A stretch of DNA of 64,000 nucleotides. Origin: Dolosigranulum savutiense. Lineage in GTDB: Bacteria > Bacillota > Bacilli > Lactobacillales > Carnobacteriaceae_A. The position numbers and the translations under genes were made by a program. The notes beneath the pieces are model-generated. The model saw nothing but the letters and a program-made list of their open reading frames with translations. It was not told the DNA's origin and did no database searches. Location: assembly GCF_039830095.1 (NCBI RefSeq), contig NZ_CP142435.1:806001-870000 (forward strand). The letters run 5' to 3'. Below, one piece after another: positions 27,127-35,852 of this stretch (the first letter of the stretch is position 1; every line of letters starts with the position of its first letter).

Positions 27127-27172
27127 AATTAACCCCCGCTCTCCAATATGCGAAAGTGGGGGCTAATTTTTT
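27127..27172. terminator. bidirectional terminator
   Basis: AATTAACCCCCGCT pairs with AGTGGGGGCTAATT around a loop of about 15 nt, with T-runs on both strands. It ends the kinase gene and the converging sigma-factor gene. Confidence 0.8.
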
Positions 27173-27758
27173 AATCATGTACATATTTTTTTAATTTTTT
27201 ACGGCAACGATAACATGCATTACGTACTTTCTTTGGGCTTTTATCTAAGATAGTTGCCATTTCGTCATAAGGTTTATCTTGCATCATAAGTTCGAAGACG
27301 GCTTTTTCTAACTTGGATAAGCCGGTTCGGTAGCGTGCCAATGTTTCACGCGCAATTGCTTGATCTTCTGGCTGTCCATCTGCATAATCACCATGATCCA
27401 GCTCCGTTCCAACTCGTTCGTAGATAGAATCAAGCGAATAAATCGATTGATTGAGCGCCCGTTTGTCAGCGAGTTGATCTCGAATTAATGAGTTAAAATA
27501 ATTTTGTAAGCACCGTTTAAAGTACGGCCTAAAGCGAATATTTCCCCTAACATTATATTTGGGCAATATCTTCCATAGTACAATATAAGCCTCTTGCAGT
27601 AAATCCCGGTGTTCAAACCCGCGTAAGTAACACGCCTTGACTCGCTTTAATATCACTGGCAAACAGGCTTCTTGCAATGCCTCAAAAATTGTATCCTCTG
27701 TCTGTTTTAAAAGTAGCACCACAATATCAACCATCGTAATTTTTACATTTATATCCAT
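27171..27758 (-). CDS. sigma-70-family factor (SigH/ComX-like)
   Basis: A 195-residue sigma factor with only regions 2 and 4. Region 2 (about 30-100) includes RGFEHRDLLQEAYIVLWKILPKY, the core-binding helix with the DLLQEA motif. Region 4 (about 140-190) is a helix-turn-helix (KPYDEMATILDKSPKKVRNACYR). This size and layout match the SigH/ComX group that turns on competence or stationary-phase genes in Lactobacillales. AAAGGAGG lies close to the ATG at 27758. It follows fchA by 19 bp on the same strand, an odd partner for a folate operon. Confidence 0.78.
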   Translation of the reverse strand: MDINVKITMVDIVVLLLKQTEDTIFEALQEACLPVILKRVKACYLRGFEHRDLLQEAYIVLWKILPKYNVRGNIRFRPYFKRCLQNYFNSLIRDQLADKRALNQSIYSLDSIYERVGTELDHGDYADGQPEDQAIARETLARYRTGLSKLEKAVFELMMQDKPYDEMATILDKSPKKVRNACYRCRKKLKKYVHD

Positions 27759-27777
27759 GGGGCCTCCTTTATTTATC

Positions 27778-28401
27778 CTATTTTAGTTTTTCTTCAACCC
27801 GGTTTTGAATTATTTCTGCATCTTTTTTGATTGAGGTTGTTAGATCATCACGTAATATCGTATATTTTTCCTTATTCTTAGCATTTTTCATTGATCGCGC
27901 ATTAATCGATAGGTTGAGGCTACTAGCATTCGCTGCTGCCAGCAATAACTGCGTCCCTACGCCGATATCACTAATAATTACACGCTTAACTAAAGGGAAT
28001 ATATCATCCACAATATTAAGTACTACTCGGACTTCTTCCAACAAGCGAGCAGGTGCTTGGGAAGCGATAGCCAATCCTTGTTCAATCGCTTCTTGACGTT
28101 TTTGTTTTTCTTCTGCTGTTGATTTAGGCATCTGGTAAGCTTTCGCTAATGGCTGAAAACCTTCCTCATCTGCTGCGACTAATTCCAAAAATTTATCTTT
28201 AGAGAATTCTAAACGTTCGAGGGCAGTTTTTAAACTTTTACGTTGTTCATCCTCTAAACGGTCTGTGTCAGAAAATCGAGCAGCCATCATAATCGCTGCT
28301 ACTCCCATTGAAGCGCCAATTCCAACAGCTGCTCCACCACCAGGAGTTGGCTCATCGGAGGCTAAACGATTGATAAAACTAGTAATTGATTCTTGATTCA
28401 T
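27778..28401 (-). CDS. fchA: cyclodeaminase/cyclohydrolase family protein FchA
   Basis: A stand-alone homologue of the cyclodeaminase half of formiminotransferase-cyclodeaminase. Such proteins act as methenyl-THF cyclohydrolases or formimino-THF cyclodeaminases. The family start SITSFINRLASDEPTPGGGAAVG (about 4-26) and the helical body KNAKNKEKYTILRDDL are seen (207 residues). AAAGGAG precedes the ATG at 28401, 1 bp after the cycloligase gene. FolD already has cyclohydrolase activity, so FchA may be a second route or may process a formimino group. Confidence 0.82.
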   Translation of the reverse strand: MNQESITSFINRLASDEPTPGGGAAVGIGASMGVAAIMMAARFSDTDRLEDEQRKSLKTALERLEFSKDKFLELVAADEEGFQPLAKAYQMPKSTAEEKQKRQEAIEQGLAIASQAPARLLEEVRVVLNIVDDIFPLVKRVIISDIGVGTQLLLAAANASSLNLSINARSMKNAKNKEKYTILRDDLTTSIKKDAEIIQNRVEEKLK

Positions 28402-28402
28402 A

Positions 28403-28990
28403 TCAAGACTCCTTTCGATTTTTATAACAATAGATGAGACCTTGATCGGTTATAATATGATTGACTGGTTGATCATACTCATCATGTGGCAAGTTGTTAT
28501 AGAGCTGTTCCGTTCCAATTAATGAGACCGTCTCCCCCGAAAAATCAGCTAAGAAGCGGTCATAAAATCCACCACCAAAACCAATGCGATAGCCATCTTT
28601 TGTGAAAGCAACTCCCGGTACAATCAGTAAGTCAATATCTTGCTTCTCAATCTTCGTAGCTTTCTCTTCAATAGGTTCTTGAATACCGATGTAGCCTTCC
28701 TCCAGCTGGTCAAAAGAGGTTATCACATAAAACGTCATCTGACGCGTTTTATGCGTTGCTTTTGGCACTGAAATCGTCTTCTTCTCACGCCAAGCTCGAT
28801 TAATAATCGGATAAGTGTCCCACTCAATATCTTGCGACATCGTAACACCGATCGAGTTGGCATTCCTCCATAAATCCGAATCAAATAAACGATCATGAAG
28901 TAATTGCGTTACACTAGATCGTCGAGCATTATTAAGTGATTTTAAAGTCTCTTGTGCTTCTTGACGGATACTTTCTTTACTTCGCATCAT
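28403..28990 (-). CDS. 5-formyltetrahydrofolate cyclo-ligase
   Basis: It converts 5-formyl-THF and ATP to 5,10-methenyl-THF, recycling the storage folate. The N-terminal KESIRQEAQETLKSL helix and the active-site block DLLIVPGVAFTKDGYRIGFGGGFYDRFL (about 128-155), with the GFGGGFYDR motif that binds phosphate and folate, are diagnostic. 195 residues. Its ATG overlaps the end of folD by 14 bp, and fchA follows after 1 bp, so the three are co-translated. Confidence 0.9.
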   Translation of the reverse strand: MMRSKESIRQEAQETLKSLNNARRSSVTQLLHDRLFDSDLWRNANSIGVTMSQDIEWDTYPIINRAWREKKTISVPKATHKTRQMTFYVITSFDQLEEGYIGIQEPIEEKATKIEKQDIDLLIVPGVAFTKDGYRIGFGGGFYDRFLADFSGETVSLIGTEQLYNNLPHDEYDQPVNHIITDQGLIYCYKNRKES

Positions 28991-29828
28991 TATCCCTCGC
29001 TAATAATTGAACTGCTTTAACTACTTGTTGGGCTAGCACGGCGGTTGTAATAGAGCCGACTCCCCCTGGCACCGGTGTGATGTTACTAACGACACCTTTC
29101 ACCGATTTGAAGTCAACATCTCCAGTTGGGCTACCGTCTTTCATCCCAAAACCAACATCGATCACCGTTGCTCCTTCTTTCACATGATCGGCTTTAATCA
29201 TCTCTAACGCTCCGGTGGCTGAGATTAGCAAGTCAGCTGCAGTCGTATGAACTGTAATATCTTTCGTTTCAATATGACAGTTTGCCACCGTTGCTTCGCG
29301 GTTGATCAGCATCTGGACTAATGGGCTACCGACCACTAAACTACTACCGACTACACATACTTCGGTCCCTTTCAGTTCAATACCATAATGGTCAATTAAT
29401 TCTAAGACAGCTTTAGCAGTACTCGGATACATCGCATCGTCACTATTCGCCATCACTTTTCCTAAATTGACGGGGTTCAAGCAGTCCACATCTTTTTTTG
29501 GATCAATCAATTCCGCAATATCTTCTCGTTGAATATTATTGGGGAAAGGTTGCATGAAGATAATACCATGTACAGATGGATCTTCATTTAATTCAGCTGC
29601 CGTTGCTTGTAAGTCAGCCAATGTGACATCTGGTCCGAAGATAACCGACTCCACATCTATTCCGACTGATTCCATTGTTTTTGTTGCCATCTTGGCGTAA
29701 GAAGCAGACGGCTTATCCCCATCCACCCGCACAATGGCTAATTGCGGTTGCGTCTCTAAGTTTTCAACATTAGTTTTCACTTCTTTTAATAATGCTTCAC
29801 GTACTGGTTTTCCTCTTAACAATCCCAT
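28977..29828 (-). CDS. folD: bifunctional methylene-THF dehydrogenase/methenyl-THF cyclohydrolase FolD
   Basis: It interconverts 5,10-methylene-THF, 5,10-methenyl-THF and 10-formyl-THF with NAD(P). The YAKMATKTMESVGI (Tyr/Lys catalytic) region, FMQPFPNNI, the DVDCLNPVNLGKV block, the Rossmann GSSLVVGSPL motif and a terminal TPVPGGVGSITTAVL are all present. I start at the ATG at 29828 (MGLLRGKPV, 283 residues, the normal size). The frame extends to 29867, but that stretch overlaps the terminator and the AAAGGAGG site. The distance from that site to the ATG is rather long, about 11 bp. Confidence 0.94.
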   Translation of the reverse strand: MGLLRGKPVREALLKEVKTNVENLETQPQLAIVRVDGDKPSASYAKMATKTMESVGIDVESVIFGPDVTLADLQATAAELNEDPSVHGIIFMQPFPNNIQREDIAELIDPKKDVDCLNPVNLGKVMANSDDAMYPSTAKAVLELIDHYGIELKGTEVCVVGSSLVVGSPLVQMLINREATVANCHIETKDITVHTTAADLLISATGALEMIKADHVKEGATVIDVGFGMKDGSPTGDVDFKSVKGVVSNITPVPGGVGSITTAVLAQQVVKAVQLLARDNDAK

Positions 29829-29851
29829 CTGAATAAAAACCTCCTTTTGAA

Positions 29852-29882
29852 ATAAAAAGAGGGGCAACAGTCACCCCTCTCC
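29852..29882 (-). terminator. terminator or attenuator between fhs and folD
   Basis: On the minus strand AGAGGGG pairs with CCCCTCT over a 9-nt loop, followed by TTTTTATTT, just before the folD ribosome-binding site. It would limit read-through from fhs into folD-cycloligase-fchA-sigma, so those genes may have their own promoter. Confidence 0.7.
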
Positions 29883-29958
29883 TCAATCAACACATATCAC
29901 CGCGCCTTTTGTTATCTGTTTTGTTTTATATTTGGCAGTGAATACTTTCATTCGAGCC

Positions 29959-31623
29959 TTAGAACAAGCCGGTGATATTTCCATTCTCATCGACATCAAT
30001 TTTCTCAGCTGATGGTGTGCTAGGTAATCCTGGCATTCTCATGACATCACCGGTTAAGACAACGATGAAGCCAGCACCTGCTGAGACAGAGACGTCACGA
30101 ACAGTTATAGTAAAGCCTTCTGGACGGCCAATTCGCTTCTTATCTTCAGAGAAGGAGTATTGTGTCTTCGCCATACAGATGGGTAAGTTACCGTAACCCT
30201 GTTCTTCAAATCGTTGCAATTTACGGGCAGCTGTGCGGGTAATTTCTACATTCGCGCCACCATATACACGCTTAACAATCTTATTCAGCTTCTCTTCTGC
30301 AGAATCTTCTAAATCATAGGTAAACTTGAAGTTGTTGGGTTTCTCAGCAATTTCGGCCACCTTCTCAGCTAATTCAGCCGCACCTTTACCACCATCAACG
30401 AAGTGGGTAGACTTCACAACCTCTACTCCAAGTTTCTCCACTTCTTCTTTCAGTGCTTCCATTTCAGCTTCCGTATCTGTTGGGAAAGCATTAATCGCCA
30501 CAACAGCATTCATCCCAAAGACATCCTGGATATTTTCAATATGCTTTATTAAGTTCGGCATCCCTTTGCGCAGTGCTTCAACATTTTCGGCTTCTAGATC
30601 TGACTTAGCAACGCCACCATGCATTTTCAGTGCACGAACAGTTGCTACGATGACAGTCGCATCAGGGTTTAAATCGGCATAACGTGATTTAATATTGACG
30701 AACTTCTCGCCACCTAAATCCGCTCCGAAGCCTGCTTCAGTAATGACGTAATCAGCATGCGCAAGCGCCATTTTCGTCGCCATAATACTAGAGCATCCGT
30801 GCGCAATATTGGCGAACGGTCCGCCATGAATAAAGGCTGGTGTTCCTTCCAAGGTTTGGACTAAATTCGGCTTCAAAGCATCTTTTAAGAGAGCAGTGAC
30901 AGCTCCTTGGGCTTTAATATCCCCAATTGTAACGGGCTCATAATCATACGTATAAGCTACAACACATTTTTTTACTTTTTCTTTCAACTCAGTTAGTGTG
31001 TTAGACAAGCAGAGTACTGCCATAATTTCAGATGCAACAGTGATTTCGAAACCATCTTCACGTGGCACACCGTTTGTCCGCTTACCAATTCCGTCAACAA
31101 TTTGACGCAATTGACGGTCATTCATATCGACCGCACGCTTCCAAGCTACACGTCTAGGATCAATGTTGAGTTTATTCCCTTGATAAATATGGTTATCAAG
31201 CATTGCTGCTACTAAGTTGTTGGCAGCTCCAATTGCATGCAAGTCACCGGTGAAGTGTAGGTTAATATCTTCCATTGGGACAACTTGAGCATAACCACCA
31301 CCAGCTGCACCACCTTTAATACCAAAAACCGGTCCTAATGATGGTTCGCGTAACGCCACAGCTGCTTTTTTCCCAATATGAGTTAATCCATCACCTAACC
31401 CAACTGAGGTCGTCGTTTTTCCTTCCCCTGCCGGCGTTGGTGTCATTGCTGAAACTAGAATTAATTTTCCATTCTGTTCCAGTTGGTCTATTTTGTTATA
31501 ATCAATTTTTGCTTTATATTTACCGTAACGTTCCAGTGCTTCTACTTCAATTCCGAGTTTGGCCGCAATTTCTTCGATCGGTTGCATCGTTGCATTCTGC
31601 GCAATCTCAATATCTGACATCAT
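29959..31623 (-). CDS. fhs: formate--tetrahydrofolate ligase
   Basis: It makes 10-formyl-THF from formate, ATP and THF, letting formate supply purine and N-formyl-Met synthesis. Landmarks: [12 protein letters not shown], the ATP loop [20 protein letters not shown] (about 58-77), [22 protein letters not shown] and a late [19 protein letters not shown] block. The ATGs at 31623 and 31620 both fit the conserved SDIEIAQ start, with AAGGGAG 9-12 bp upstream; 31623 gives 554 residues. A cre-like CGAAAACGTTACCA (31649-31662) lies just upstream. Confidence 0.95.
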   Translation of the reverse strand: MMSDIEIAQNATMQPIEEIAAKLGIEVEALERYGKYKAKIDYNKIDQLEQNGKLILVSAMTPTPAGEGKTTTSVGLGDGLTHIGKKAAVALREPSLGPVFGIKGGAAGGGYAQVVPMEDINLHFTGDLHAIGAANNLVAAMLDNHIYQGNKLNIDPRRVAWKRAVDMNDRQLRQIVDGIGKRTNGVPREDGFEITVASEIMAVLCLSNTLTELKEKVKKCVVAYTYDYEPVTIGDIKAQGAVTALLKDALKPNLVQTLEGTPAFIHGGPFANIAHGCSSIMATKMALAHADYVITEAGFGADLGGEKFVNIKSRYADLNPDATVIVATVRALKMHGGVAKSDLEAENVEALRKGMPNLIKHIENIQDVFGMNAVVAINAFPTDTEAEMEALKEEVEKLGVEVVKSTHFVDGGKGAAELAEKVAEIAEKPNNFKFTYDLEDSAEEKLNKIVKRVYGGANVEITRTAARKLQRFEEQGYGNLPICMAKTQYSFSEDKKRIGRPEGFTITVRDVSVSAGAGFIVVLTGDVMRMPGLPSTPSAEKIDVDENGNITGLF

Positions 31624-31648
31624 ATACACATACTCCCTTTCCATTCTT

Positions 31649-31662
31649 CGAAAACGTTACCA
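31649..31662. promoter_or_regulatory. cre-like site upstream of fhs
   Basis: CGAAAACGTTACCA matches about 12 of 14 positions of the catabolite-responsive consensus TGWAANCGNTNWCA and lies 26 bp before the proposed fhs start, where CcpA could block transcription. Confidence 0.35.
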
Positions 31663-31846
31663 AATCATCGTACATCTATATAATAACGAATTTTTTGTGA
31701 ATAAGCAAGCGTTTTCTAGCTGTTTTTTTAATTTTATGTGTCTTATCGCTAAATTGGCGTACCACTTGAATAACGACGACTTTACGTGACAATTGATGCT
31801 TCCTATTGTATGATAAAGATAGAGATTTACATTAGGAGGAATTTAG

Positions 31847-32068
31847 ATGAAATTTATCGATCGTTTAGCCCTTATTTTAACTATTTTAGGTGGTATTCAT
31901 TTATTATTAGTCGGTGCTATCCAAGTTGATGTGTTCGAAGTAATCTTTGGTCCTGATAATCAACAGGCCATTCATATCAGTTACATTATCATTGGACTCA
32001 GTGCACTTTGGTGTCTGAAATACTTCTCTTACACGCCAAAAGGTGGCTCACGATTACGCGGTAGATAA
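31847..32068 (+). CDS. DUF378 membrane protein
   Basis: A 73-residue protein with two helices (about 4-26 and 42-60). The DUF378 pattern is clear: 'DRLALILTILGGIHLLLVG' at the N-terminus, 'ISYIIIGLSALWCLKYF' in the second helix, and a basic tail. Function is unknown; B. subtilis YuzA is a relative. AGGAGG stands before the ATG. It is monocistronic, with a shared terminator at 32083-32130. Confidence 0.85.
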   Translation: MKFIDRLALILTILGGIHLLLVGAIQVDVFEVIFGPDNQQAIHISYIIIGLSALWCLKYFSYTPKGGSRLRGR

Positions 32069-32082
32069 CACTTTAACGGTCC

Positions 32083-32130
32083 AAAAACACATTTCCTAAC
32101 TTCATACAGTAGTTAGGAAATGTGTTTTTA
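32083..32130. terminator. strong bidirectional terminator
   Basis: AAAACACATTTCCTAAC and GTTAGGAAATGTGTTTT form a perfect 17-bp stem with an 11-nt loop, with A and T runs on either side. It separates the converging DUF378 and mgsA genes. Confidence 0.88.
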
Positions 32131-32133
32131 ATA

Positions 32134-32547
32134 TTAAAGTGTCCAATCCTCACCATGAATATCAGTACGCCAATCTAAGAAACCGGCTTCTAAGCCTTTC
32201 AATAACACTTCAGCCGTCCCAATATTGGTTGCTAACGGAATGCCATAAACATCACATAACCGCAATAGTGCATTCACATCCGGTTCATGTGGTTGAGCTG
32301 TTAATGGATCGCGGAAGAAGAGCAATAGATCCAAATCATTTTCTGATATTTTGGCACCAATTTGTTGATCGCCCCCAAGTGGACCAGAGTTGAAACGATG
32401 AATATCTAATCCCACTTCTTCAATCAAGCGTTTACCGGTCGTTCCCGTTGCGTACAATTTATGCTTACTGAGTATTGACTTATACGCTGTAGCAAAATCA
32501 ATCATATCGGCTTTTTTCTTATCATGAGCAACAAGTGCAATTTCCAT
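32134..32547 (-). CDS. mgsA: methylglyoxal synthase
   Basis: It converts dihydroxyacetone phosphate to methylglyoxal and phosphate, a bypass used when sugar phosphates pile up or phosphate is short. The MGS-fold sequence is well kept: [16 protein letters not shown] (about 4-19), the phosphate loop [11 protein letters not shown], the catalytic [11 protein letters not shown] (about 55-65) and [19 protein letters not shown] (about 73-91). 137 residues, full length. Monocistronic, with AAGGAGG upstream. Confidence 0.94.
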   Translation of the reverse strand: MEIALVAHDKKKADMIDFATAYKSILSKHKLYATGTTGKRLIEEVGLDIHRFNSGPLGGDQQIGAKISENDLDLLLFFRDPLTAQPHEPDVNALLRLCDVYGIPLATNIGTAEVLLKGLEAGFLDWRTDIHGEDWTL

Positions 32548-32635
32548 AGTATCCCTCCTTATCCGTAATTATAGCACGAATCCCTCTCTTTTATCACGAA
32601 TGAATCTTGATAGTTTAAATTCTGTATACAAAATT

Positions 32636-32678
32636 GTTTGTTTATTATTTTGTGATTAAACAAACTATACTGTTATAG
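32636..32678 (+). promoter_or_regulatory. possible operator: stacked inverted repeats upstream of metNIQ
   Basis: GTTTGTTTA (32636-32644) and TAAACAAAC (32657-32665) form a perfect 9-bp inverted repeat with a 12-nt spacer. CTATACTGTTATAG (32665-32678), a second dyad, starts on its last base. They lie about 60 bp before the metN -35 box, where LysR-type methionine regulators (MtaR/CmbR class) bind in related bacteria. The regulator is inferred. Confidence 0.4.
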
Positions 32679-32740
32679 CAAGCTTTCAGCGTTTCCAATG
32701 TTTTTTATACCGGTTAGATTAGCCTATTTTAGCCAAATAG

Positions 32741-32769
32741 TTGCCACAAAAATTGATAGCACTTATAAT
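32741..32769 (+). promoter_or_regulatory. metNIQ promoter
   Basis: TTGCCA (32741-32746) and TATAAT (32764-32769) are separated by exactly 17 bp, a near-consensus sigma-A promoter. Transcription should start near 32776, which rules out the GTG at 32775 as the metN start and supports the TTG at 32811. Confidence 0.75.
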
Positions 32770-32810
32770 GGTTAGTGGCGTTAGCATCAGTAGATATAGG
32801 GGGTTATTCG

Positions 32811-33545
32811 TTGATATCATTCGATTCTCTTTCAAAATCATTCAAAACGACTGACGGACAATTCAATGCATTAGACAATATCACCTTGACAATTGACAAA
32901 CATGAATGCTTTGGTGTCATTGGTCAGAGTGGCGCAGGTAAATCAACTTTATTGCGCATGATTAATGCTTTGGAGCGTCCAACGAGTGGACAGGTGATTG
33001 TTGATGGCGTGGCAGTCAGTGGTTTATCTGGCAAGGAACTGCGACAATATAAATCAACAATTGGTATGATCTTCCAACAGTTCAACTTACTCAATAACAA
33101 AACTGTCAAGGAAAATATCTTACTTCCCCTTGCCATTCATGATTATAATGATACACTAGATTTAGATCATGTCTTAGATTTTGTGGAGTTAAGCGATAAG
33201 CGTGAAGCCTATCCATCAGAGTTATCTGGTGGACAGAAGCAACGTGTCGGTATTGCTCGCGCATTAATTACAAAGCCGAGAATTTTATTATGTGACGAGC
33301 CTACCTCTGCCCTCGATCAAGGAACAACAGATGATGTCGTTCAAGTTCTAAAACGCGTCAACGAAGAGTTTAACATGACAATCGTAGTTGTTACACACGA
33401 ATTGGATGTTATCAAGCACTTATGCGATCGATCTGCTATTCTAGAAGGGGGCAAATTGCTCGAGACGCTCTCAGTTAATAAGTCGGACCAAACTAATCTC
33501 GATCAACCTTACTACGAACGGGCTCGTGAGGTGTTATTATCATGA
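32811..33545 (+). CDS. metN: methionine ABC transporter ATP-binding protein MetN
   Basis: The ATPase of the MetNIQ methionine importer. Walker A GQSGAGKST (about 36-44 from the chosen start), Q-loop MIFQQFNLL, signature LSGGQKQRVGIARAL and Walker B LLCDEPTSALD are all present. I start at the TTG at 32811 (SFDSLSKSF), because AGGGGG lies 7 bp before it and the promoter at 32741-32769 puts the RNA start after 32775. This gives 244 residues. MetN usually has about 340 with a C-terminal regulatory domain, which this short form lacks. It overlaps metI by 4 bp. Confidence 0.88.
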   Translation: MISFDSLSKSFKTTDGQFNALDNITLTIDKHECFGVIGQSGAGKSTLLRMINALERPTSGQVIVDGVAVSGLSGKELRQYKSTIGMIFQQFNLLNNKTVKENILLPLAIHDYNDTLDLDHVLDFVELSDKREAYPSELSGGQKQRVGIARALITKPRILLCDEPTSALDQGTTDDVVQVLKRVNEEFNMTIVVVTHELDVIKHLCDRSAILEGGKLLETLSVNKSDQTNLDQPYYERAREVLLS

Positions 33546-34216
33546 ATGAATTCCTCGAACGTTTAATTGAATACTTGCCCCGAATCTATGATAGCTTAGT
33601 CGAGACAAGTATTATGATGGGCTTTGCGATGACAGCTGCAATCTTACTCGGCTTGCCGTTAGGGACATTACTGTTCCTAACCGCCAAAGGTAAACCGAAA
33701 GAAAATGCGGTTATCTACAATATTGCCAATGCCTTTGTCAATATTGTCCGCTCATTCCCGTTCTTACTACTCATTATTGCACTGCTCCCCTTTGTGCGGA
33801 CATTTTATGGACGAGCAACGGGAGATCCTGTGGCAGCGTCTTTTCCCATGATGCTCATCGCGATTGCGCTATACGCCCGCTTCGTTGAACAATCACTACT
33901 CGATGTGCCCAAGGGAGTCATTGAATTGGCCGATGCGATGGGCGCTAGCACAACGCAATTAGTCTGGAAATACTTGTACGTCGAAGCACGAAGCTCACTT
34001 GTAATCGGCTTTACGACAGCCTTTGTTAGCTTCGTCTCATACTCAACTGTCATGGGCGTTGTCGGCGGCGGAGGTATTGGTGATTTCGCCATTCGCTACG
34101 GCTATCAACGCTTCGAGACTGATGTAATGTACGTCGCCATTGTTATTATTATTGTCCTTGTCCAGATTTTCCAGTGGCTTGGATTACAATTGGCACACAA
34201 ACTTGACAAACGGTAA
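33542..34216 (+). CDS. metI: methionine ABC transporter permease MetI
   Basis: A 224-residue permease with five membrane segments. The core with the EAA loop (ELADAMGASTTQLVWKYLYVEARSSL, about 126-150) docks MetN. The NIVRSFPFLLLIIALLPFVR and GVVGGGGIGDFAIRYGYQRF segments are typical of MetI. It begins inside the last codons of metN (4-bp overlap), and metQ follows after 39 bp. Confidence 0.92.
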   Translation: MNEFLERLIEYLPRIYDSLVETSIMMGFAMTAAILLGLPLGTLLFLTAKGKPKENAVIYNIANAFVNIVRSFPFLLLIIALLPFVRTFYGRATGDPVAASFPMMLIAIALYARFVEQSLLDVPKGVIELADAMGASTTQLVWKYLYVEARSSLVIGFTTAFVSFVSYSTVMGVVGGGGIGDFAIRYGYQRFETDVMYVAIVIIIVLVQIFQWLGLQLAHKLDKR

Positions 34217-34255
34217 TTATTTTATTAAAAAAATTATAAAAAGGAGACTATTTTT

Positions 34256-35179
34256 ATGTTGAAAAAATTAGGTTTAGTAACAGTTAGTGCAGGATTATTA
34301 TTAGCAGCTTGCTCACAAGATGCAGAACAACCTGCAGAAGAACAAACAGAAGAGGTTGTTGACGAAAAAACTGATAGCACAGCAACTGATGAAAAAGCTG
34401 ATGACGCAGCGACTAACGATGCACAAGCAGATGCTGATTCAGATATTGGTGACTTCCACTTTGTTGTAGCAAGTCACTCAACACCAATGACTGATATTAC
34501 AGAATTAGCATTGGAACAACTTCCAGAACAAGCAGATGGTGAATTGCTACAAGTAAGCGACAATATTCAATATAACGAAGCTGTCTTTAACGATGAAGCA
34601 TTCGCTAACTTTGCACAGCACGAACCATTCATGCAAGGATTTAACGAAAACAATGATGCTGACTTAGTAATGGCTCAACCAATTTATAATGCAATCGTTG
34701 GATTCTACGCACCTGAGTACAAAACAATTGATGATATTGAAGATGGCGCAAGTGTTGTTATCCCAGGCGATCCATTCAACATGTCACGTGCACTAGAAAT
34801 CTTAGCAGACCAAGAATTAATTACCCTTGCTGAGGTAGAAGGCAACCTTTATTCAACGGAAGATGTTGAAGAGAACCCACACAACTTTGACTTTGTTGAG
34901 ATGGAAGTTTCTAACACTGCACAAGGTTACCTTGATGGGCACGACCTTGTATTCAGTTACCCAACATTTATCGCACAAGTAGCTGATCTTCACACAGATG
35001 ACGCACTATTCTTAGAAGATGACGCTGAAGCTAAATACGCACAAGGGTTAGTTATGCGTAAAGAAAATCTTGACACACCAGAAGGAAAAGCATTAATTGA
35101 AGCCTTCACTTCTGATGCCGTAGCAGAATTCATTGACGAAAACCTTGTTAAATCAGGACATGCTACTCGCGCATTCTAA
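34256..35179 (+). CDS. metQ: methionine-binding lipoprotein MetQ
   Basis: The substrate-binding lipoprotein of MetNIQ (NlpA family), with a lipid on Cys19 after MLKKLGLVTVSAGLLLAAC. A low-complexity Glu/Thr/Asp/Ala linker (about 22-62) precedes the binding domain. The domain holds FVVASHSTPMTDI, DNIQYNEAVFNDEAFANFAQHEPFM and VIPGDPFNMSRALEIL; NlpA proteins read 'IPNDP.N..RAL' here. Length 307. AAAGGAG precedes the ATG and a terminator follows. The 'VASHSTP' start differs slightly from the usual 'GAS..PHAE', so the exact ligand is inferred from the operon. Confidence 0.88.
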   Translation: MLKKLGLVTVSAGLLLAACSQDAEQPAEEQTEEVVDEKTDSTATDEKADDAATNDAQADADSDIGDFHFVVASHSTPMTDITELALEQLPEQADGELLQVSDNIQYNEAVFNDEAFANFAQHEPFMQGFNENNDADLVMAQPIYNAIVGFYAPEYKTIDDIEDGASVVIPGDPFNMSRALEILADQELITLAEVEGNLYSTEDVEENPHNFDFVEMEVSNTAQGYLDGHDLVFSYPTFIAQVADLHTDDALFLEDDAEAKYAQGLVMRKENLDTPEGKALIEAFTSDAVAEFIDENLVKSGHATRAF

Positions 35180-35205
35180 TCATAACTGAATAAGTAACTT
35201 ACAAA

Positions 35206-35231
35206 AGTCTGGCCTTGGCCAGGCTTTTTTG
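35206..35231 (+). terminator. terminator of metNIQ
   Basis: GTCTGGCC and GGCCAGGC form an 8-bp GC-rich stem with a 2-nt gap, followed by TTTTTT on the plus strand. Confidence 0.82.
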
Positions 35232-35251
35232 TCTACATAAGTATTAACGTT

Positions 35252-35290
35252 AAAAAATCGAGCACGGACAGGCGTGCTCGACCTCTTTTT
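35252..35290 (-). terminator. terminator of nrdDG
   Basis: TCGAGCACG and CGTGCTCGA form a perfect 9-bp stem with a 6-nt loop. On the minus strand TTTTTTA follows, right after the nrdG stop. Confidence 0.82.
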
Positions 35291-35852
35291 AAATATAATC
35301 GCCATCCCGCCACAACTGCAAACTCCCCGTCTCTAGAGATGATTGTACGGCAATAATTCGTTGATTGCGGCTCCCACGAAAGTGAAGTCCAACATCAAAC
35401 GCTTCTTGTTCAAAGCGACCATCCACTAAGACATCAATTAGCGCTAATAATGCTTTCTTATCTTCAGACCCCTCATGGACAATCTCCTCCCAAGTATACC
35501 CCGACCAAGACCAAATATCTTTTGTCCAGCCAAATTCTGCTCGCATTCGCTTAGCCAATTGTAAGGTAACTCCCGTGTTTAAGAACGGTTCTCCGCCAAG
35601 TAACGTCAACCCTTGACAATACTCTGCGGCTAAATCTTCCATAATCTGGTCTTCCAGTTCTTGAGTATAGGGGGTCCCATACGCAAAATTTTGTGCCACT
35701 TTATTGTAACATCCCTTGCACGCAAAGGGACAGCCACTGACATACAGGCTACAGCGCACCCCTTCCCCATCCACGAAGTTATACGGCTTATAATCCGCCA
35801 CATGACCTCGACTGAATTGCTCACTTGTCCACTCAGTTGGTTTCATCGGCAT
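35289..35852 (-). CDS. nrdG: anaerobic ribonucleotide reductase activating protein NrdG
   Basis: The radical-SAM activase that puts the glycyl radical on NrdD. The cluster motif CPFACKGCYN (C-x3-C-x2-C, about 37-46) binds the [4Fe-4S] centre, and LTLLGGEPFLN is the SAM-binding GGE motif. About 187 residues. Starts are possible at 35861 (GTG), 35852 and 35846 (ATG); AGGTG at suitable spacing favours 35852. All lie inside the end of nrdD, so translation is coupled. Confidence 0.93.
   Translation of the reverse strand: MPMKPTEWTSEQFSRGHVADYKPYNFVDGEGVRCSLYVSGCPFACKGCYNKVAQNFAYGTPYTQELEDQIMEDLAAEYCQGLTLLGGEPFLNTGVTLQLAKRMRAEFGWTKDIWSWSGYTWEEIVHEGSEDKKALLALIDVLVDGRFEQEAFDVGLHFRGSRNQRIIAVQSSLETGSLQLWRDGDYI

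Noticed and set aside
27338-27358. Possible parS site (TGTTTCACGCGCAATT)
   Set aside because: Only the left half matches TGTTTCACGTGAAACA; the right half has several mismatches, and it lies inside the sigma-factor gene.
29880-29958. Possible ZTP (pfl) riboswitch before folD
   Set aside because: The conserved CGTGACTGGCG-type elements were not found on the minus strand; only a terminator hairpin is clear.
32775-32810. Upstream GTG start for metN
   Set aside because: The promoter at 32741-32769 would start RNA at about 32776, after this codon, and AGGGGG precedes the TTG at 32811.
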